A DNA stretch of 14,845 nucleotides from DASUBN01 sp036500225 (GCA_036500225.1 DASYCJ010000108.1:1-14845); one strand, 5' to 3'; counted from the first letter of the stretch, positions 1 through 7,310 are shown. A program made the numbers and translations. The notes: generated from the sequence alone by a model not told the origin.

Positions 1-941
1 TGCACCCAGAAGCCGGCGAGCCCGGCGATGCCGATGATGGTGACTGTGAGCAGTCCCAGCGCTGAAGTCAGCAACAGCCCGATCATGGTGTAGTCGCCCT
101 GGAAGTAGGCGTGGCGCAGTTCGCTATAGCTGCGGGCGTCATTGATGATGCGCTGCGGTTCGGCCTTCAGCAGCACCTTCTGCGCGTCCCGCAGCACCTG
201 GGCCTGGTCCTTGGGGTCGCTGCGCAGCAGATACAGCACACTGGCCTTATCGGGGATGACCGGATAGAGCATGCTGTCGCCATCGGTGGCGGATTCTCCC
301 AGGGATGGACGCACCAGCGTCTCCACGATGCCCACGATGGGGATGGTCTTGTCGTCCACGAACACGCTCTCGCCCAGCGCATCCTGGCCGGGGTAGAGAC
401 GTTCGGCGAGGCTGCGGCTGACGATCATGGCGGGTATCGGGTTGATGTCATACGGACCGGGCCGCACGTATTCCGAGGACTGAAAGTCGCGCCCCTCCAC
501 CAGCTTCAGTCCCATCACCGTGAGCTGGCCCGGGCCTCCGTGATAGATGCTTGCCTGGCTGCAACCCGCTACGTTGTCACTGTGCAACTTTTCGGCACGG
601 TCTGAATCCGCCTTGTCGTCGCAGCTGGTGGTGTTCCAGCCGTTCTGGTTGAGCGGCAGGGAGCCGCGTACCGCGGCGGCGGCCTGGACGCCGGGGATGG
701 CGCGCAGCAAAGCCAGGTCCTGGGTGTGGCGGGCCATGGGATCGGTCCCCGGGGCGACGTCGTTGACGCGCAAGGTGGAGAGCCCGGCTTCAGCCAGGCC
801 CGTCACCACCGAGACGTTCTGCATGCGCGTGGCTATGAGCGATGCCACGTTGCAGACGATGGCGCAGGTGAGTGTCACCTGCAACACCAGCAACATGCTG
901 GTGAGCTTGTGGTGGCGCAGGCTGGAGAGGATGGGGTGCAT
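1..941 (-). CDS. ABC exporter permease B2, MacB/FtsX type (partial, 3' end outside window)
   Basis: Fourth permease of the exporter operon. It starts at ATG 941 and is still open at the left edge, giving 313 visible residues. An N-terminal membrane segment (about residues 13-36) is followed by a large periplasmic MacB-type domain, then the start of the second membrane segment (from about 285). It resembles permease B1 (2334-3539): both share AIVCN in the first membrane helix, an LLR-IPGV stretch, a G-KL-EGRDF motif and a PGQDALG motif. B2 also has a cysteine pair (C107, C127) that B1 lacks. The start lies five bases after the stop of A2, so translation is probably coupled; no strong ribosome-binding site is visible. 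The expected role is to pair with another permease and the operon ATPase to drive export through the adaptor. The substrate is unknown. Confidence 0.88.
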   Translation of the reverse strand, partial: MHPILSSLRHHKLTSMLLVLQVTLTCAIVCNVASLIATRMQNVSVVTGLAEAGLSTLRVNDVAPGTDPMARHTQDLALLRAIPGVQAAAAVRGSLPLNQNGWNTTSCDDKADSDRAEKLHSDNVAGCSQASIYHGGPGQLTVMGLKLVEGRDFQSSEYVRPGPYDINPIPAMIVSRSLAERLYPGQDALGESVFVDDKTIPIVGIVETLVRPSLGESATDGDSMLYPVIPDKASVLYLLRSDPKDQAQVLRDAQKVLLKAEPQRIINDARSYSELRHAYFQGDYTMIGLLLTSALGLLTVTIIGIAGLAGFWV

Positions 942-946
942 GAGGG

Positions 947-2254
947 TCACTCGGACTTGAGCAGGGCCGCCGGCGGCTCACCGCTGGCGCGCCAGGCCGG
1001 TACGATGCCGGCCAGGAGACTCGCGCCTACCGCGAGCAGCAGAGTCCACAACAACAGCGGTACATCCATGTGCGCCAGGTGCGCATAGGCATCCGGACGC
1101 TGGCGTACCGCCCACAACCCGACTTGCGCGAGCACGAGGCCGAGCAGGCCGCCCGCCACGCCGACCAGGGCGGCTTCCACGCTGAACTGCAGGAAGATGT
1201 CGCGCCGACTCGCTCCGAGCGCACGCCGCACGCTAATCTCGTTGCGCCGGCGCAGGAACTTGGCCAGCAGCAGGCACACGATGTTGGTGAGACATACCGC
1301 GAGGAAGCCGAGCGCCAGCCAAAGCTGCAGCTGCACGTCGGCCGGTACCAGGCGTTTGGCGCGCAGCCAGGGCATGAGGCCGTCCAGGCGGGCCCGCTCC
1401 GGCGGGCGCTGGAAGCGGCCGGCTTTCAATTGTTCCGCGGAATAGTCATGGAGGAATCCGGCGTAGGCGGTCACCTGCGCCGGCGTGTCGAGCTCGACCC
1501 AGAGCTGCAGCCAGGTGCAACGGGGGTCGCTGTACATGGAATCGATGTTCGCGTTGCCCCAGCAATCGGTATCTCCGTCGACTCCGAACTTCAGTTCCTG
1601 CGCGGTGTGCAGGGGCAGGAAATACCCATCCGGGCCGTTGAACATGCTGTAGGAGTACCCGGTGTAGAACATGGGCCTCGGCTGCCAGCCGGGTGTGACG
1701 CCGATGACACGGAAGTCCGTATCGCCGAAGCGCACGGTACGGCCCACCACGGACACTGCGCCGAACAACTTGTCAGCGAAACTGCGGGATAGCACCACCA
1801 CCCGTGCATGCGAGTCCTCATCCGCCGCGGACCAGCTGCCACCCTCGAGGAAGCCCAGACCGAACATGGTGAAGAAGCCCGGCGTGGTGTAGCGGCCGGA
1901 GGCATAGAACGGTTGCAGGTCGGAGCGTGCAGGGCGCACCAGCACCGAGCCGCCGGACATGGCGGCTTGATGCACGGCCGGAGCATGCTGCAGCAGCGCC
2001 AGGGCATCCGGCCAACTGAGGTTGTCGGCAGGCCCGCCGGCCTCGTCGGGATAGTCGCGCGGCAATGGATCCAGGTGCGGATAGAAGAGGGTGGCGCTGC
2101 GCCCCGGCATGGGATCGCCTGACATCACGTGCAGCACCGTGATCATGGTCATGCTTGCGCCGATGCCGAGCCCGATGGCCAGCACCATCAGCCCCGTGAT
2201 CACCGGGGTACGGCGTAGACTCTTCGATGCTAGTCGCAGGTAGTATCCCAGCAC
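947..2254 (-). CDS. ABC exporter permease A2, MacB/FtsX type
   Basis: A 435-residue inner-membrane permease with no ATPase domain. It has one N-terminal membrane segment (about residues 17-41), a periplasmic MacB-type core domain, and a C-terminal FtsX domain with three more segments (about 312-332, 358-382 and 398-420). The motif after the second segment, KFLRRRNEISVRRALGAS, is typical of FtsX-family permeases. The protein is a paralog of A1 (3551-4861), with shared FTMF, GG-WS, VVVLS, KLFG and CWG...C-WLQ-W-EL motifs. The start is GTG at 2254, with GGGGA six bases upstream and an in-frame stop shortly before it at 2278. It is separated from B1 by 79 bp that hold a hairpin and is followed five bases later by B2. 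Confidence 0.92.
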   Translation of the reverse strand: MLGYYLRLASKSLRRTPVITGLMVLAIGLGIGASMTMITVLHVMSGDPMPGRSATLFYPHLDPLPRDYPDEAGGPADNLSWPDALALLQHAPAVHQAAMSGGSVLVRPARSDLQPFYASGRYTTPGFFTMFGLGFLEGGSWSAADEDSHARVVVLSRSFADKLFGAVSVVGRTVRFGDTDFRVIGVTPGWQPRPMFYTGYSYSMFNGPDGYFLPLHTAQELKFGVDGDTDCWGNANIDSMYSDPRCTWLQLWVELDTPAQVTAYAGFLHDYSAEQLKAGRFQRPPERARLDGLMPWLRAKRLVPADVQLQLWLALGFLAVCLTNIVCLLLAKFLRRRNEISVRRALGASRRDIFLQFSVEAALVGVAGGLLGLVLAQVGLWAVRQRPDAYAHLAHMDVPLLLWTLLLAVGASLLAGIVPAWRASGEPPAALLKSE

Positions 2255-2284
2255 TCTTGATCCCCAGTCTTTGTTCTAAAGACG

Positions 2285-2316
2285 CATGCCTGGCGGTCCC
2301 AAAGCCGCCAGGCGTA
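2285..2316 (-). other. Hairpin in the gap between permeases B1 and A2
   Basis: An inverted repeat with nine-base arms (GCCTGGCGG at 2288-2296 and CCGCCAGGC at 2305-2313) and an eight-base loop; the outer A-T and T-G pairs lengthen it. It lies in the only large gap (79 bp) inside the permease series. On the minus strand it is followed by only a short T stretch, so it is a poor intrinsic terminator. It could attenuate transcription or stabilise processed mRNA ends. Confidence 0.6.
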
Positions 2317-2333
2317 TCACTCATATAATTGAT

Positions 2334-3539
2334 TCAGACGTTCCGGGTCGCGATCGCCGGTGGTATCGCCGCAGCCTTCAAAGCCGGTCCTAGCACTGCC
2401 AGCAGGCCCAAGGCCCAGAGGCACAGTATGCCCACCGGGATGTAGTACCAGGCGATGTGCGGCAGGTCGTAGAGCTGCACCAGCCAGAAGTTGAGCGCCA
2501 CCGTCATGACGCTACCCAGCACCACGCCCATGGTGGTGATGAGCCAGTTCTCGGTGATGAAGTAACGCACGATGTCGATGCGGCGCGCCCCCAGGGCGCG
2601 GCGCGTGCCGATCTGACGGGTGCGCTGGCGCACGCTGAAACTCGCAAGGCCCACGATGCCGAGGGCGGTGATGGCGAGGATCAAGGCGGTCACCAGCGAC
2701 AACATCACGGTCATGGCCCGGTCGTTGCTGGTCTCGCTCTTGCGGTAGTACTCCAGGCTGTGGATGCTGCGCACGAAGTTGCCGGTGTGGGCGGCTCCCA
2801 GCTTCTGCTCCGCCACCTTCATCACCTCGTCGCGCTGACCGGGCAGCGCCCGCACCAGGTAGCGCATGTACTCGCTCTCCAGCACCGTGGGGAAGATCAC
2901 GGTGCGCTCGAAGCCCTCCCAGTGGGACCAGGTGCCTTCCATGGTATCTACCACGCCGATGACGGTGAGCCCGCTGGTGCCTTCGTAGAAGGTCTTGCCC
3001 AGGGCGTCTTGCCCCGGCCAGAGCTTCTCGCCGAAGGCCTTGGTCACGATCGCGAGCTTCGGCGTCGTGTACTTGTCTCCATCGATGTAGCTGATCTCCT
3101 CATGCGTGAAGTCACGGCCTTCGATGAGCTTCACGCCCAGGGTGTTCAGGGCATGTTCATCCATGTGATAGACGCCCATGTCCACGGTGGACTTCGGGTG
3201 TTCGTCCGGCGTGGTCGTGGCCCCGTCACTCCAGCCGCCACCGCTCAGGGGGACGGACTGGCTGTAAGTGGCGTCCACCACGCCCGGGATGCTGCGCAGC
3301 AGATCCAGGTTCGCATGCACGGCACTATCAGCGTTGTAGTCCGGCTTGTAGGCCGCCATGGTCATGACGAAGATGTCGTTCACGTCCATACCGGTGTCGC
3401 GCGCCATCTTGCTGGTACGGTCATGGATGATGAACATCGCATTGCAGACGATGGCCAGGGTAAGCGCGATCTGCAGCGCGATCAGGATGGCGCCGGTCTT
3501 GTTGCGCAGCATGGCGCTGAGGATGGGGCGGATCTCCAT
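2334..3539 (-). CDS. ABC exporter permease B1, MacB/FtsX type
   Basis: A 401-residue inner-membrane permease lacking an ATPase domain. It has an N-terminal membrane segment (about residues 15-38), a periplasmic MacB-type domain with G-KLIEGRDF and PGQDALGK motifs, and a C-terminal FtsX domain with three segments (about 275-300, 328-352 and 366-390). The cytoplasmic loop carries RQIGTRRALGARR, a characteristic FtsX signature. It is the paralog of B2. The start at ATG 3539 is supported by a strong AAGGAG seven bases upstream that overlaps the stop codon of A1 (TAAGGAG), so A1 and B1 are very likely translationally coupled and made in similar amounts. This fits an A/B heterodimer, although that is inference. 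Confidence 0.92.
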   Translation of the reverse strand: MEIRPILSAMLRNKTGAILIALQIALTLAIVCNAMFIIHDRTSKMARDTGMDVNDIFVMTMAAYKPDYNADSAVHANLDLLRSIPGVVDATYSQSVPLSGGGWSDGATTTPDEHPKSTVDMGVYHMDEHALNTLGVKLIEGRDFTHEEISYIDGDKYTTPKLAIVTKAFGEKLWPGQDALGKTFYEGTSGLTVIGVVDTMEGTWSHWEGFERTVIFPTVLESEYMRYLVRALPGQRDEVMKVAEQKLGAAHTGNFVRSIHSLEYYRKSETSNDRAMTVMLSLVTALILAITALGIVGLASFSVRQRTRQIGTRRALGARRIDIVRYFITENWLITTMGVVLGSVMTVALNFWLVQLYDLPHIAWYYIPVGILCLWALGLLAVLGPALKAAAIPPAIATRNV

Positions 3540-3546
3540 GATGCGG

Positions 3547-3553
3547 CTCCTTA
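3547..3553 (-). promoter_or_regulatory. Ribosome-binding site of permease B1 overlapping the A1 stop codon
   Basis: On the minus strand the sequence is TAAGGAG, where TAA is the stop of A1 and AAGGAG is the Shine-Dalgarno site for B1, seven bases before its ATG. The arrangement fixes the B1 start and indicates termination-reinitiation coupling. Confidence 0.8.
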
Positions 3554-4861
3554 TTGGACCTTGAGGTAGATGGCGGGCGGGATGCGCACTACGCGCCAGG
3601 CGGGGTACAGACCGGCGAGCATGCTGGATACGAGCGCGATCAATAGCGAGATCCCGACCATGGTCCAGTCGAGACGCGCCAGGTGGTCGCTATCTTCGAT
3701 GAGATGCCGAACGCCGATGAGCCCGGCCCAGCCGAGGACCAGACCAAGGATCCCGCCGCTGATGCCGATCACACTGGTCTCCACCAGGTACTGGTAGAAG
3801 AGCGCCGTCTTGCTCGCTCCCACTGCGCGGCGCAAGCCGATCTCGCCTGAGCGGCGCAGGAACTTGGCCAGGATCAGGCCGATGGTGTTGAGCATGCACA
3901 CCGCCAGGAACATGAAGGACAGGCCCACCAGCGCCTCGCTGTCCTTGCTCACCACGTGGTTGTAGGCGAGCCAGTCCGGCACATCATGCAGCTCGTTATG
4001 CACCGGACGCGGGAACCGCCCGAGCTTCTTCTGTTCCTGCACATAGGCATCTAGGAACGCATGATAGTCATCGCGGTCAGCCTGGGTCGGCAGCTCCGCC
4101 CAGAACTGCAGCCACACGCACTCGGAGTCCAGGTGGCCCTGGAAGCTGTTGTTGGCGGGCGGGCCCCAGCAGCTGTTGTTGCCGTTGTTGTGGAGTTGCA
4201 TGGGTCCGATCAGGTTCAGGGGCACGAACAGGTCTTCCGGCTCACCGAACTGGTCATCCTGGGCGTCGAAGAACTTCGGCATCGGGTTCCAGGGCTTCAT
4301 CACGCCGACCACCTGGAAGCGGCGGTTGTTCAGCACCACTTCCTTGCCGACACTGTTGGTGCCGCCGAACAGCTTCTCGTTGTAGGCGTTGGAGAGGACT
4401 ACCACCTGCTGCGCATCCTGGTCCGCCTGCTTGCTCCAGCCGCCACCGTACTCGAAAGGCACATCGAACATGGTGAAGAAGCTGGTGTAGGTCGCCCGCG
4501 CCTGCACTAGGTCCGGTTTCACGTCCGGTTTGTCGGACTGCAGCACGAAGGAGGTGGTGAAGCTCAGGTTCTGGTCCTTAGCCTTGGCGGCCTTCATCAG
4601 CGCCTGGCCATCCCGGTAGGTCACCTGGGGCGGCGGCTCGTCGGGTTCGTTATAAGGTTGGCTGGGCCCCCAGTTGTCCATCTGTACTGCATAGAGCTGG
4701 TCGCCCTTCCAGGAGATGGGGTTGCCGGACATGGTGTGATACACCGCGAGGGTGGTGGTGGACATGCCGATGCCGATGGCCACAGCACCGATCATGAGTG
4801 CTGTCAGCACCGGGTCGCGTCTGAGGCTCAGGAGTGCGAGGCGCAGGTTGTAGAGGAACAT
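3551..4861 (-). CDS. ABC exporter permease A1, MacB/FtsX type
   Basis: A 436-residue inner-membrane permease, the first of four in the operon. Layout: N-terminal membrane segment (about residues 17-41), periplasmic MacB-type core domain, then an FtsX domain with three segments (about 312-333, 360-385 and 398-419). KFLRRSGEIGLRRAVGAS after the second segment is the FtsX-type loop. It aligns end to end with A2 and shares a periplasmic cysteine pair (C231 and C248 here; C231 and C246 in A2) framed by CWG and WLQ-W-EL, which may form a disulfide. It starts at ATG 4861 with GGAG nine bases upstream and lies 30 bp after the ATPase gene. It is predicted to work with that ATPase and the HlyD-type adaptor in a tripartite exporter. 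No sequence feature identifies the substrate. Confidence 0.92.
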   Translation of the reverse strand: MFLYNLRLALLSLRRDPVLTALMIGAVAIGIGMSTTTLAVYHTMSGNPISWKGDQLYAVQMDNWGPSQPYNEPDEPPPQVTYRDGQALMKAAKAKDQNLSFTTSFVLQSDKPDVKPDLVQARATYTSFFTMFDVPFEYGGGWSKQADQDAQQVVVLSNAYNEKLFGGTNSVGKEVVLNNRRFQVVGVMKPWNPMPKFFDAQDDQFGEPEDLFVPLNLIGPMQLHNNGNNSCWGPPANNSFQGHLDSECVWLQFWAELPTQADRDDYHAFLDAYVQEQKKLGRFPRPVHNELHDVPDWLAYNHVVSKDSEALVGLSFMFLAVCMLNTIGLILAKFLRRSGEIGLRRAVGASKTALFYQYLVETSVIGISGGILGLVLGWAGLIGVRHLIEDSDHLARLDWTMVGISLLIALVSSMLAGLYPAWRVVRIPPAIYLKVQ

Positions 4862-4891
4862 GTTCCGGTTCTCCGCAGGATTGGGGTCGCG

Positions 4892-5605
4892 TCAGGCCTT
4901 GACGCCGTTCTCACGCTTGGAGCCGCTGTCCGGTACAGCCTTCAGGTCCATGACCTGGCCGTCCAGCACGTGCACGCTGCGATGCGCGCGGCGCGCAAGT
5001 TCCGGATCATGGGTCACCATCACGATGGTGGTGCCGCTGCTGTTGATGCCTTCCAGGAGGTCCAGCACCTGACGCGCCATCAGCGAGTCCAGGTTGCCGG
5101 TGGGTTCGTCCGCGAACAGGATGCGCGGCTCGCCGGCGAGCGCCCGGGCGATGGCCACTCGCTGCTGCTGACCGCCGGAGAGTTGGGCCGGGATGTGCTT
5201 CATGCGCGAGGCCAAGCCCACGGTCTCGAGCGCCGCCTGGATGCGTTTGCTGCGTTCGGCGGACTTGAGGCCCCGGTAGCGCAGCGGCACATCCACGTTG
5301 TCGAACACGTTCAGGTCCGGTATCAGGTTGAAGCTCTGGAAGATGAAGCCGATGCGCTCGTTGCGGATGTGGGAGCGGCCGTCGTCGTTCAGGTTGCTCA
5401 CGTCCTCGCCGTCCAGCATGTAGATACCGGTGTCGAAGGACTCCAGGAGGCCCGCGATGTTGAGGAAGGTGGTCTTGCCGGAGCCGGAGGGCCCCATCAC
5501 CGCCACGAACTCGCCTTCCTTCACTTCCAGGCTGAAGTCGCGCAAGGCGTGGGTCTGCACCACGTCGGTGCGGTAGATCTTGCTGATGTTCTGCATGCTC
5601 AACAT
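4892..5605 (-). CDS. ABC transporter ATPase, LolD/MacB family
   Basis: A 237-residue cytoplasmic ATPase with all expected motifs: Walker A GPSGSGKT (38-45), Q-loop Q90, signature LSGGQQQR (142-149), Walker B ILFADEP with the catalytic Glu at 167, D-loop, and switch His199 in VTHD. The length and the signature region fit the LolD/MacB/FtsE group, which powers FtsX-type permeases that act on periplasmic or envelope substrates by mechanotransmission. It is the only ATPase in the window, so it probably serves all four permeases. The start at ATG 5605 is supported by GGGAG seven bases upstream; an internal ATG three codons later is less well placed. It follows the adaptor stop by 22 bp. The C-terminal tail after about residue 220 is charged and non-conserved in appearance. 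Confidence 0.96.
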   Translation of the reverse strand: MLSMQNISKIYRTDVVQTHALRDFSLEVKEGEFVAVMGPSGSGKTTFLNIAGLLESFDTGIYMLDGEDVSNLNDDGRSHIRNERIGFIFQSFNLIPDLNVFDNVDVPLRYRGLKSAERSKRIQAALETVGLASRMKHIPAQLSGGQQQRVAIARALAGEPRILFADEPTGNLDSLMARQVLDLLEGINSSGTTIVMVTHDPELARRAHRSVHVLDGQVMDLKAVPDSGSKRENGVKA

Positions 5606-5627
5606 GGTGATGCTCCCGTGGTGTTCT

Positions 5628-6929
5628 TCATTTCAGGTAGACGGTGTTGGCGGTGTCGAAACCGCTGGTATCGGAGATGATGATGCTGTCGCCTTCCTTG
5701 AGGCCGTCCAAGATCTCCACCTGGGAGATGCTGGCGGCGCCGGTGTGGATGGCGGTGCGGGTGGCGATGCCATCGTGCACCAGGTAGGCCACGTTGCCGC
5801 CGCCGGAATCCAGGAACTGGCCACGCTGCACCATCAGCACATCAGGGCGCGAATCCATGACGATGCGCACCTGTACCTCTGAGTTCTGCTTCATGCCCTT
5901 GGGGGGAGCGCCAGCGAAACGTACCCGACCGGTGACCAGATTGTTCTGTACTTCCGGCGAGACCGCGGTGAGCTTGCCCTGATAGGTGTTGCCGCCGTAG
6001 CTGATGTCGGTGGCCATGCCGAGCGCCAGGCCGTCCGCGTAGGTCTCGGGGATCTGCACCTGGATCTCCATCTGGGTGAGGTCCACCACCGTCATGATCG
6101 CCTGGTTGGGCGTGACGTTGGTGCGCGGCTGCACCGCGATGTTGCCCACCATGCCGTCCACCGGCGAGCGCAGCGTCAGGTTGTCGTAGCGGCGCTTCAG
6201 GTCCGCCACCAGCAACTCCTCGCGCTTCACCTGGGCTTCTTTGGTCTTCACGTCGAAATCCAGGCCCTGCTTGTCGAGGTCGGTGTTGGCGTTGGCGTTG
6301 TCGTAGTTGAGCTGGGCCGCAGCCAGGTCGTCCTTGGCCTTGGCGTAGTCGTGCTCGCTGATCACGTGATAGCCCCAGGCGGCCTCGGCGCGTTTCATCT
6401 CACGTTTGGCGGCCTCCAGGGTCACGGAGGCTTGGTCCACGGTCTCCTGGCTCGCGAGCGCGGCCTTCTTGGAGTTGATGCGGGTACGGCCGAGGTCGAT
6501 CTGCTGGGACACCAGCGTGGATTGTTCCTGCTGGTAGCTGCTGGTGAGTTCGGGGCTGTCGATAAGCCCCAGCACCTGGCCCTTCTTCACCGCGTCGCCG
6601 GCGACCACCTTGAGGGTCACGGTGCCGTTCACGTCGCTATAGAGGGTAGGGCTCACTGCCGCCACCACCTGGCCATCGACGGAGACGTCGCGCACGAACA
6701 GCCCGCGGGTCACCTTGGCGATCCGCACCTGGTCCAGCGACACGGTGCGCTCGGCCTTGGCCCAGCGGATCAGCGCCGGCGTGGCGAGAGCGATGAGCAA
6801 CAGCACCGCGATGCTGCCGCCGATGTACCAGCGACGGCGCTTGCGCCGGGCCGGATTGTTGTCCACCGCGATGTCCTGGGCGGCGGTGTCGCGGATCTTC
6901 ACGATCTTCTGGGGTGTGTTGGTGTTCAT
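5628..6929 (-). CDS. Periplasmic adaptor (membrane fusion protein), HlyD/MacA family
   Basis: A 433-residue adaptor of a tripartite exporter. A short cytoplasmic N-terminus with a basic run (RRKRRR, 28-33) precedes one membrane anchor (about 34-55). Then come a barrel-sandwich half (VNGTVTLKVVAGDAVKKGQVLG), a long alpha-helical coiled-coil hairpin (about 130-270), the second lipoyl half (LRSPVDGMVGNI), a beta-barrel domain and a membrane-proximal domain. It would bridge the inner-membrane permeases to an outer-membrane channel, which is not encoded here. The frame stays open upstream for 71 more codons, but that stretch is Arg-rich, has no ribosome-binding site and covers the promoter, so ATG 6929 is preferred. 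No Shine-Dalgarno precedes this ATG, and the sigma-54 promoter predicts a start of transcription at about 6930, which suggests leaderless translation. It is first in the exporter operon. Confidence 0.93.
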   Translation of the reverse strand: MNTNTPQKIVKIRDTAAQDIAVDNNPARRKRRRWYIGGSIAVLLLIALATPALIRWAKAERTVSLDQVRIAKVTRGLFVRDVSVDGQVVAAVSPTLYSDVNGTVTLKVVAGDAVKKGQVLGLIDSPELTSSYQQEQSTLVSQQIDLGRTRINSKKAALASQETVDQASVTLEAAKREMKRAEAAWGYHVISEHDYAKAKDDLAAAQLNYDNANANTDLDKQGLDFDVKTKEAQVKREELLVADLKRRYDNLTLRSPVDGMVGNIAVQPRTNVTPNQAIMTVVDLTQMEIQVQIPETYADGLALGMATDISYGGNTYQGKLTAVSPEVQNNLVTGRVRFAGAPPKGMKQNSEVQVRIVMDSRPDVLMVQRGQFLDSGGGNVAYLVHDGIATRTAIHTGAASISQVEILDGLKEGDSIIISDTSGFDTANTVYLK

Positions 6930-6940
6930 AGTGTTTATGT

Positions 6941-6957
6941 AGCAAGCCCCGTGCCAA
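6941..6957 (-). promoter_or_regulatory. Sigma-54 (RpoN) promoter of the exporter operon
   Basis: Read on the minus strand, TGGCACG (6956-6950), four bases, then TTGCT (6945-6941) match the sigma-54 consensus TGGCACG-N4-TTGCW at every position. The invariant GG (6955-6954) and GC (6943-6942) are exactly ten bases apart. With the C of GC at -12, transcription would start near 6930, one base before the adaptor ATG. Promoters of this class need an AAA+ enhancer-binding activator, consistent with the dyads upstream. Confidence 0.88.
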
Positions 6958-7033
6958 GTCACATCTGTACTGCGATATCTGCGCAAAGCCGCGGATTCTC
7001 GCGCCGACGACCGCATCCCGGATCTTCTGTTTC

Positions 7034-7080
7034 GCGTCCGCGGACGCCTCCGAAGTGTCCGCCTGTGTCCGCCCGGACAC
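7034..7080. promoter_or_regulatory. Candidate enhancer (upstream activating sequence) for a sigma-54 activator
   Basis: Two perfect dyads occur: GCGTCCG/CGGACGC at 7034-7047 with no spacer, and GTGTCCG-CC-CGGACAC at 7065-7080. An extra half-site GTGTCCG lies at 7055-7061. The dyad centres are 32 bp apart (about three helical turns), and GTCCG half-sites begin at 7036, 7057 and 7067, offsets of 21 and 10 bp, so all lie on about the same DNA face. They sit about 100-150 bp upstream of the predicted start, the usual place for NtrC-family activator sites. The specific activator is not in the window. Confidence 0.72.
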
Positions 7081-7094
7081 TCCTTATATGCAGT

Positions 7095-7120
7095 CGCATC
7101 CTTCGCCCTAGTTGGATGCG
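7095..7120. repeat. Inverted repeat CGCATCC/GGATGCG
   Basis: Seven-base perfect arms (7095-7101 and 7114-7120) separated by 12 bp, immediately upstream of the GTCCG dyad array. It could be an operator for another regulator or for the rightward gene. It has no T-tract, so it is not a terminator. Confidence 0.35.
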
Positions 7121-7296
7121 CGAGCGCGCACAAGCGTTGCATCGTTGGCGCTGATTTATCGCTGGCGCTGGGAAGCTCACGGCGCTACGGGGACGGCCGG
7201 CAGGAGGGCCGCGGCCGCTATCGCGGCTCGCGGCGTATGATTGACGTCGGCCGCTGGCAGGGGGCCCGGATAAAGGCTTATTCCCGTACCCCATGC

Positions 7297-7303
7297 AGAG
7301 GAG
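7297..7303 (+). promoter_or_regulatory. Ribosome-binding site selecting the third of three clustered ATGs
   Basis: AGAGGAG lies seven bases before ATG 7311. It is downstream of ATG 7293 and only one base before ATG 7305, so it supports 7311 as the true start of the secreted-protein gene. Confidence 0.75.
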
Positions 7304-7310
7304 CATGACC

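Larger units (their letters stand above)
6930..7310. other. Divergent control region between exporter operon and secreted-protein gene
   Basis: About 380 bp without a credible gene. It holds a sigma-54 promoter next to the adaptor start, an array of GTCCG/CGGAC dyads at 7034-7080 and a further dyad at 7095-7120. I saw no convincing sigma-70 promoter for the rightward gene; a TTGACG at 7241-7246 has no well-spaced -10 element. Open frames crossing the region encode Arg/Gly-rich low-complexity peptides and are not supported. Confidence 0.75.

Noticed and set aside
4658..5680. Plus-strand open frame (340 codons) across the ATPase gene
   Set aside because: Antisense to a complete ABC ATPase; His/Val/Ala-rich composition typical of shadow frames.
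6930..7142. 71-codon N-terminal extension of the adaptor frame
   Set aside because: Arg-rich, no ribosome-binding site, unlike HlyD N-termini, and it overlaps the sigma-54 promoter and enhancer dyads.
7241..7276. TTGACG...GATAAA as a sigma-70 promoter for the secreted-protein gene
   Set aside because: Spacing between the hexamers is about 22 bp, outside the usual 16-18 bp.
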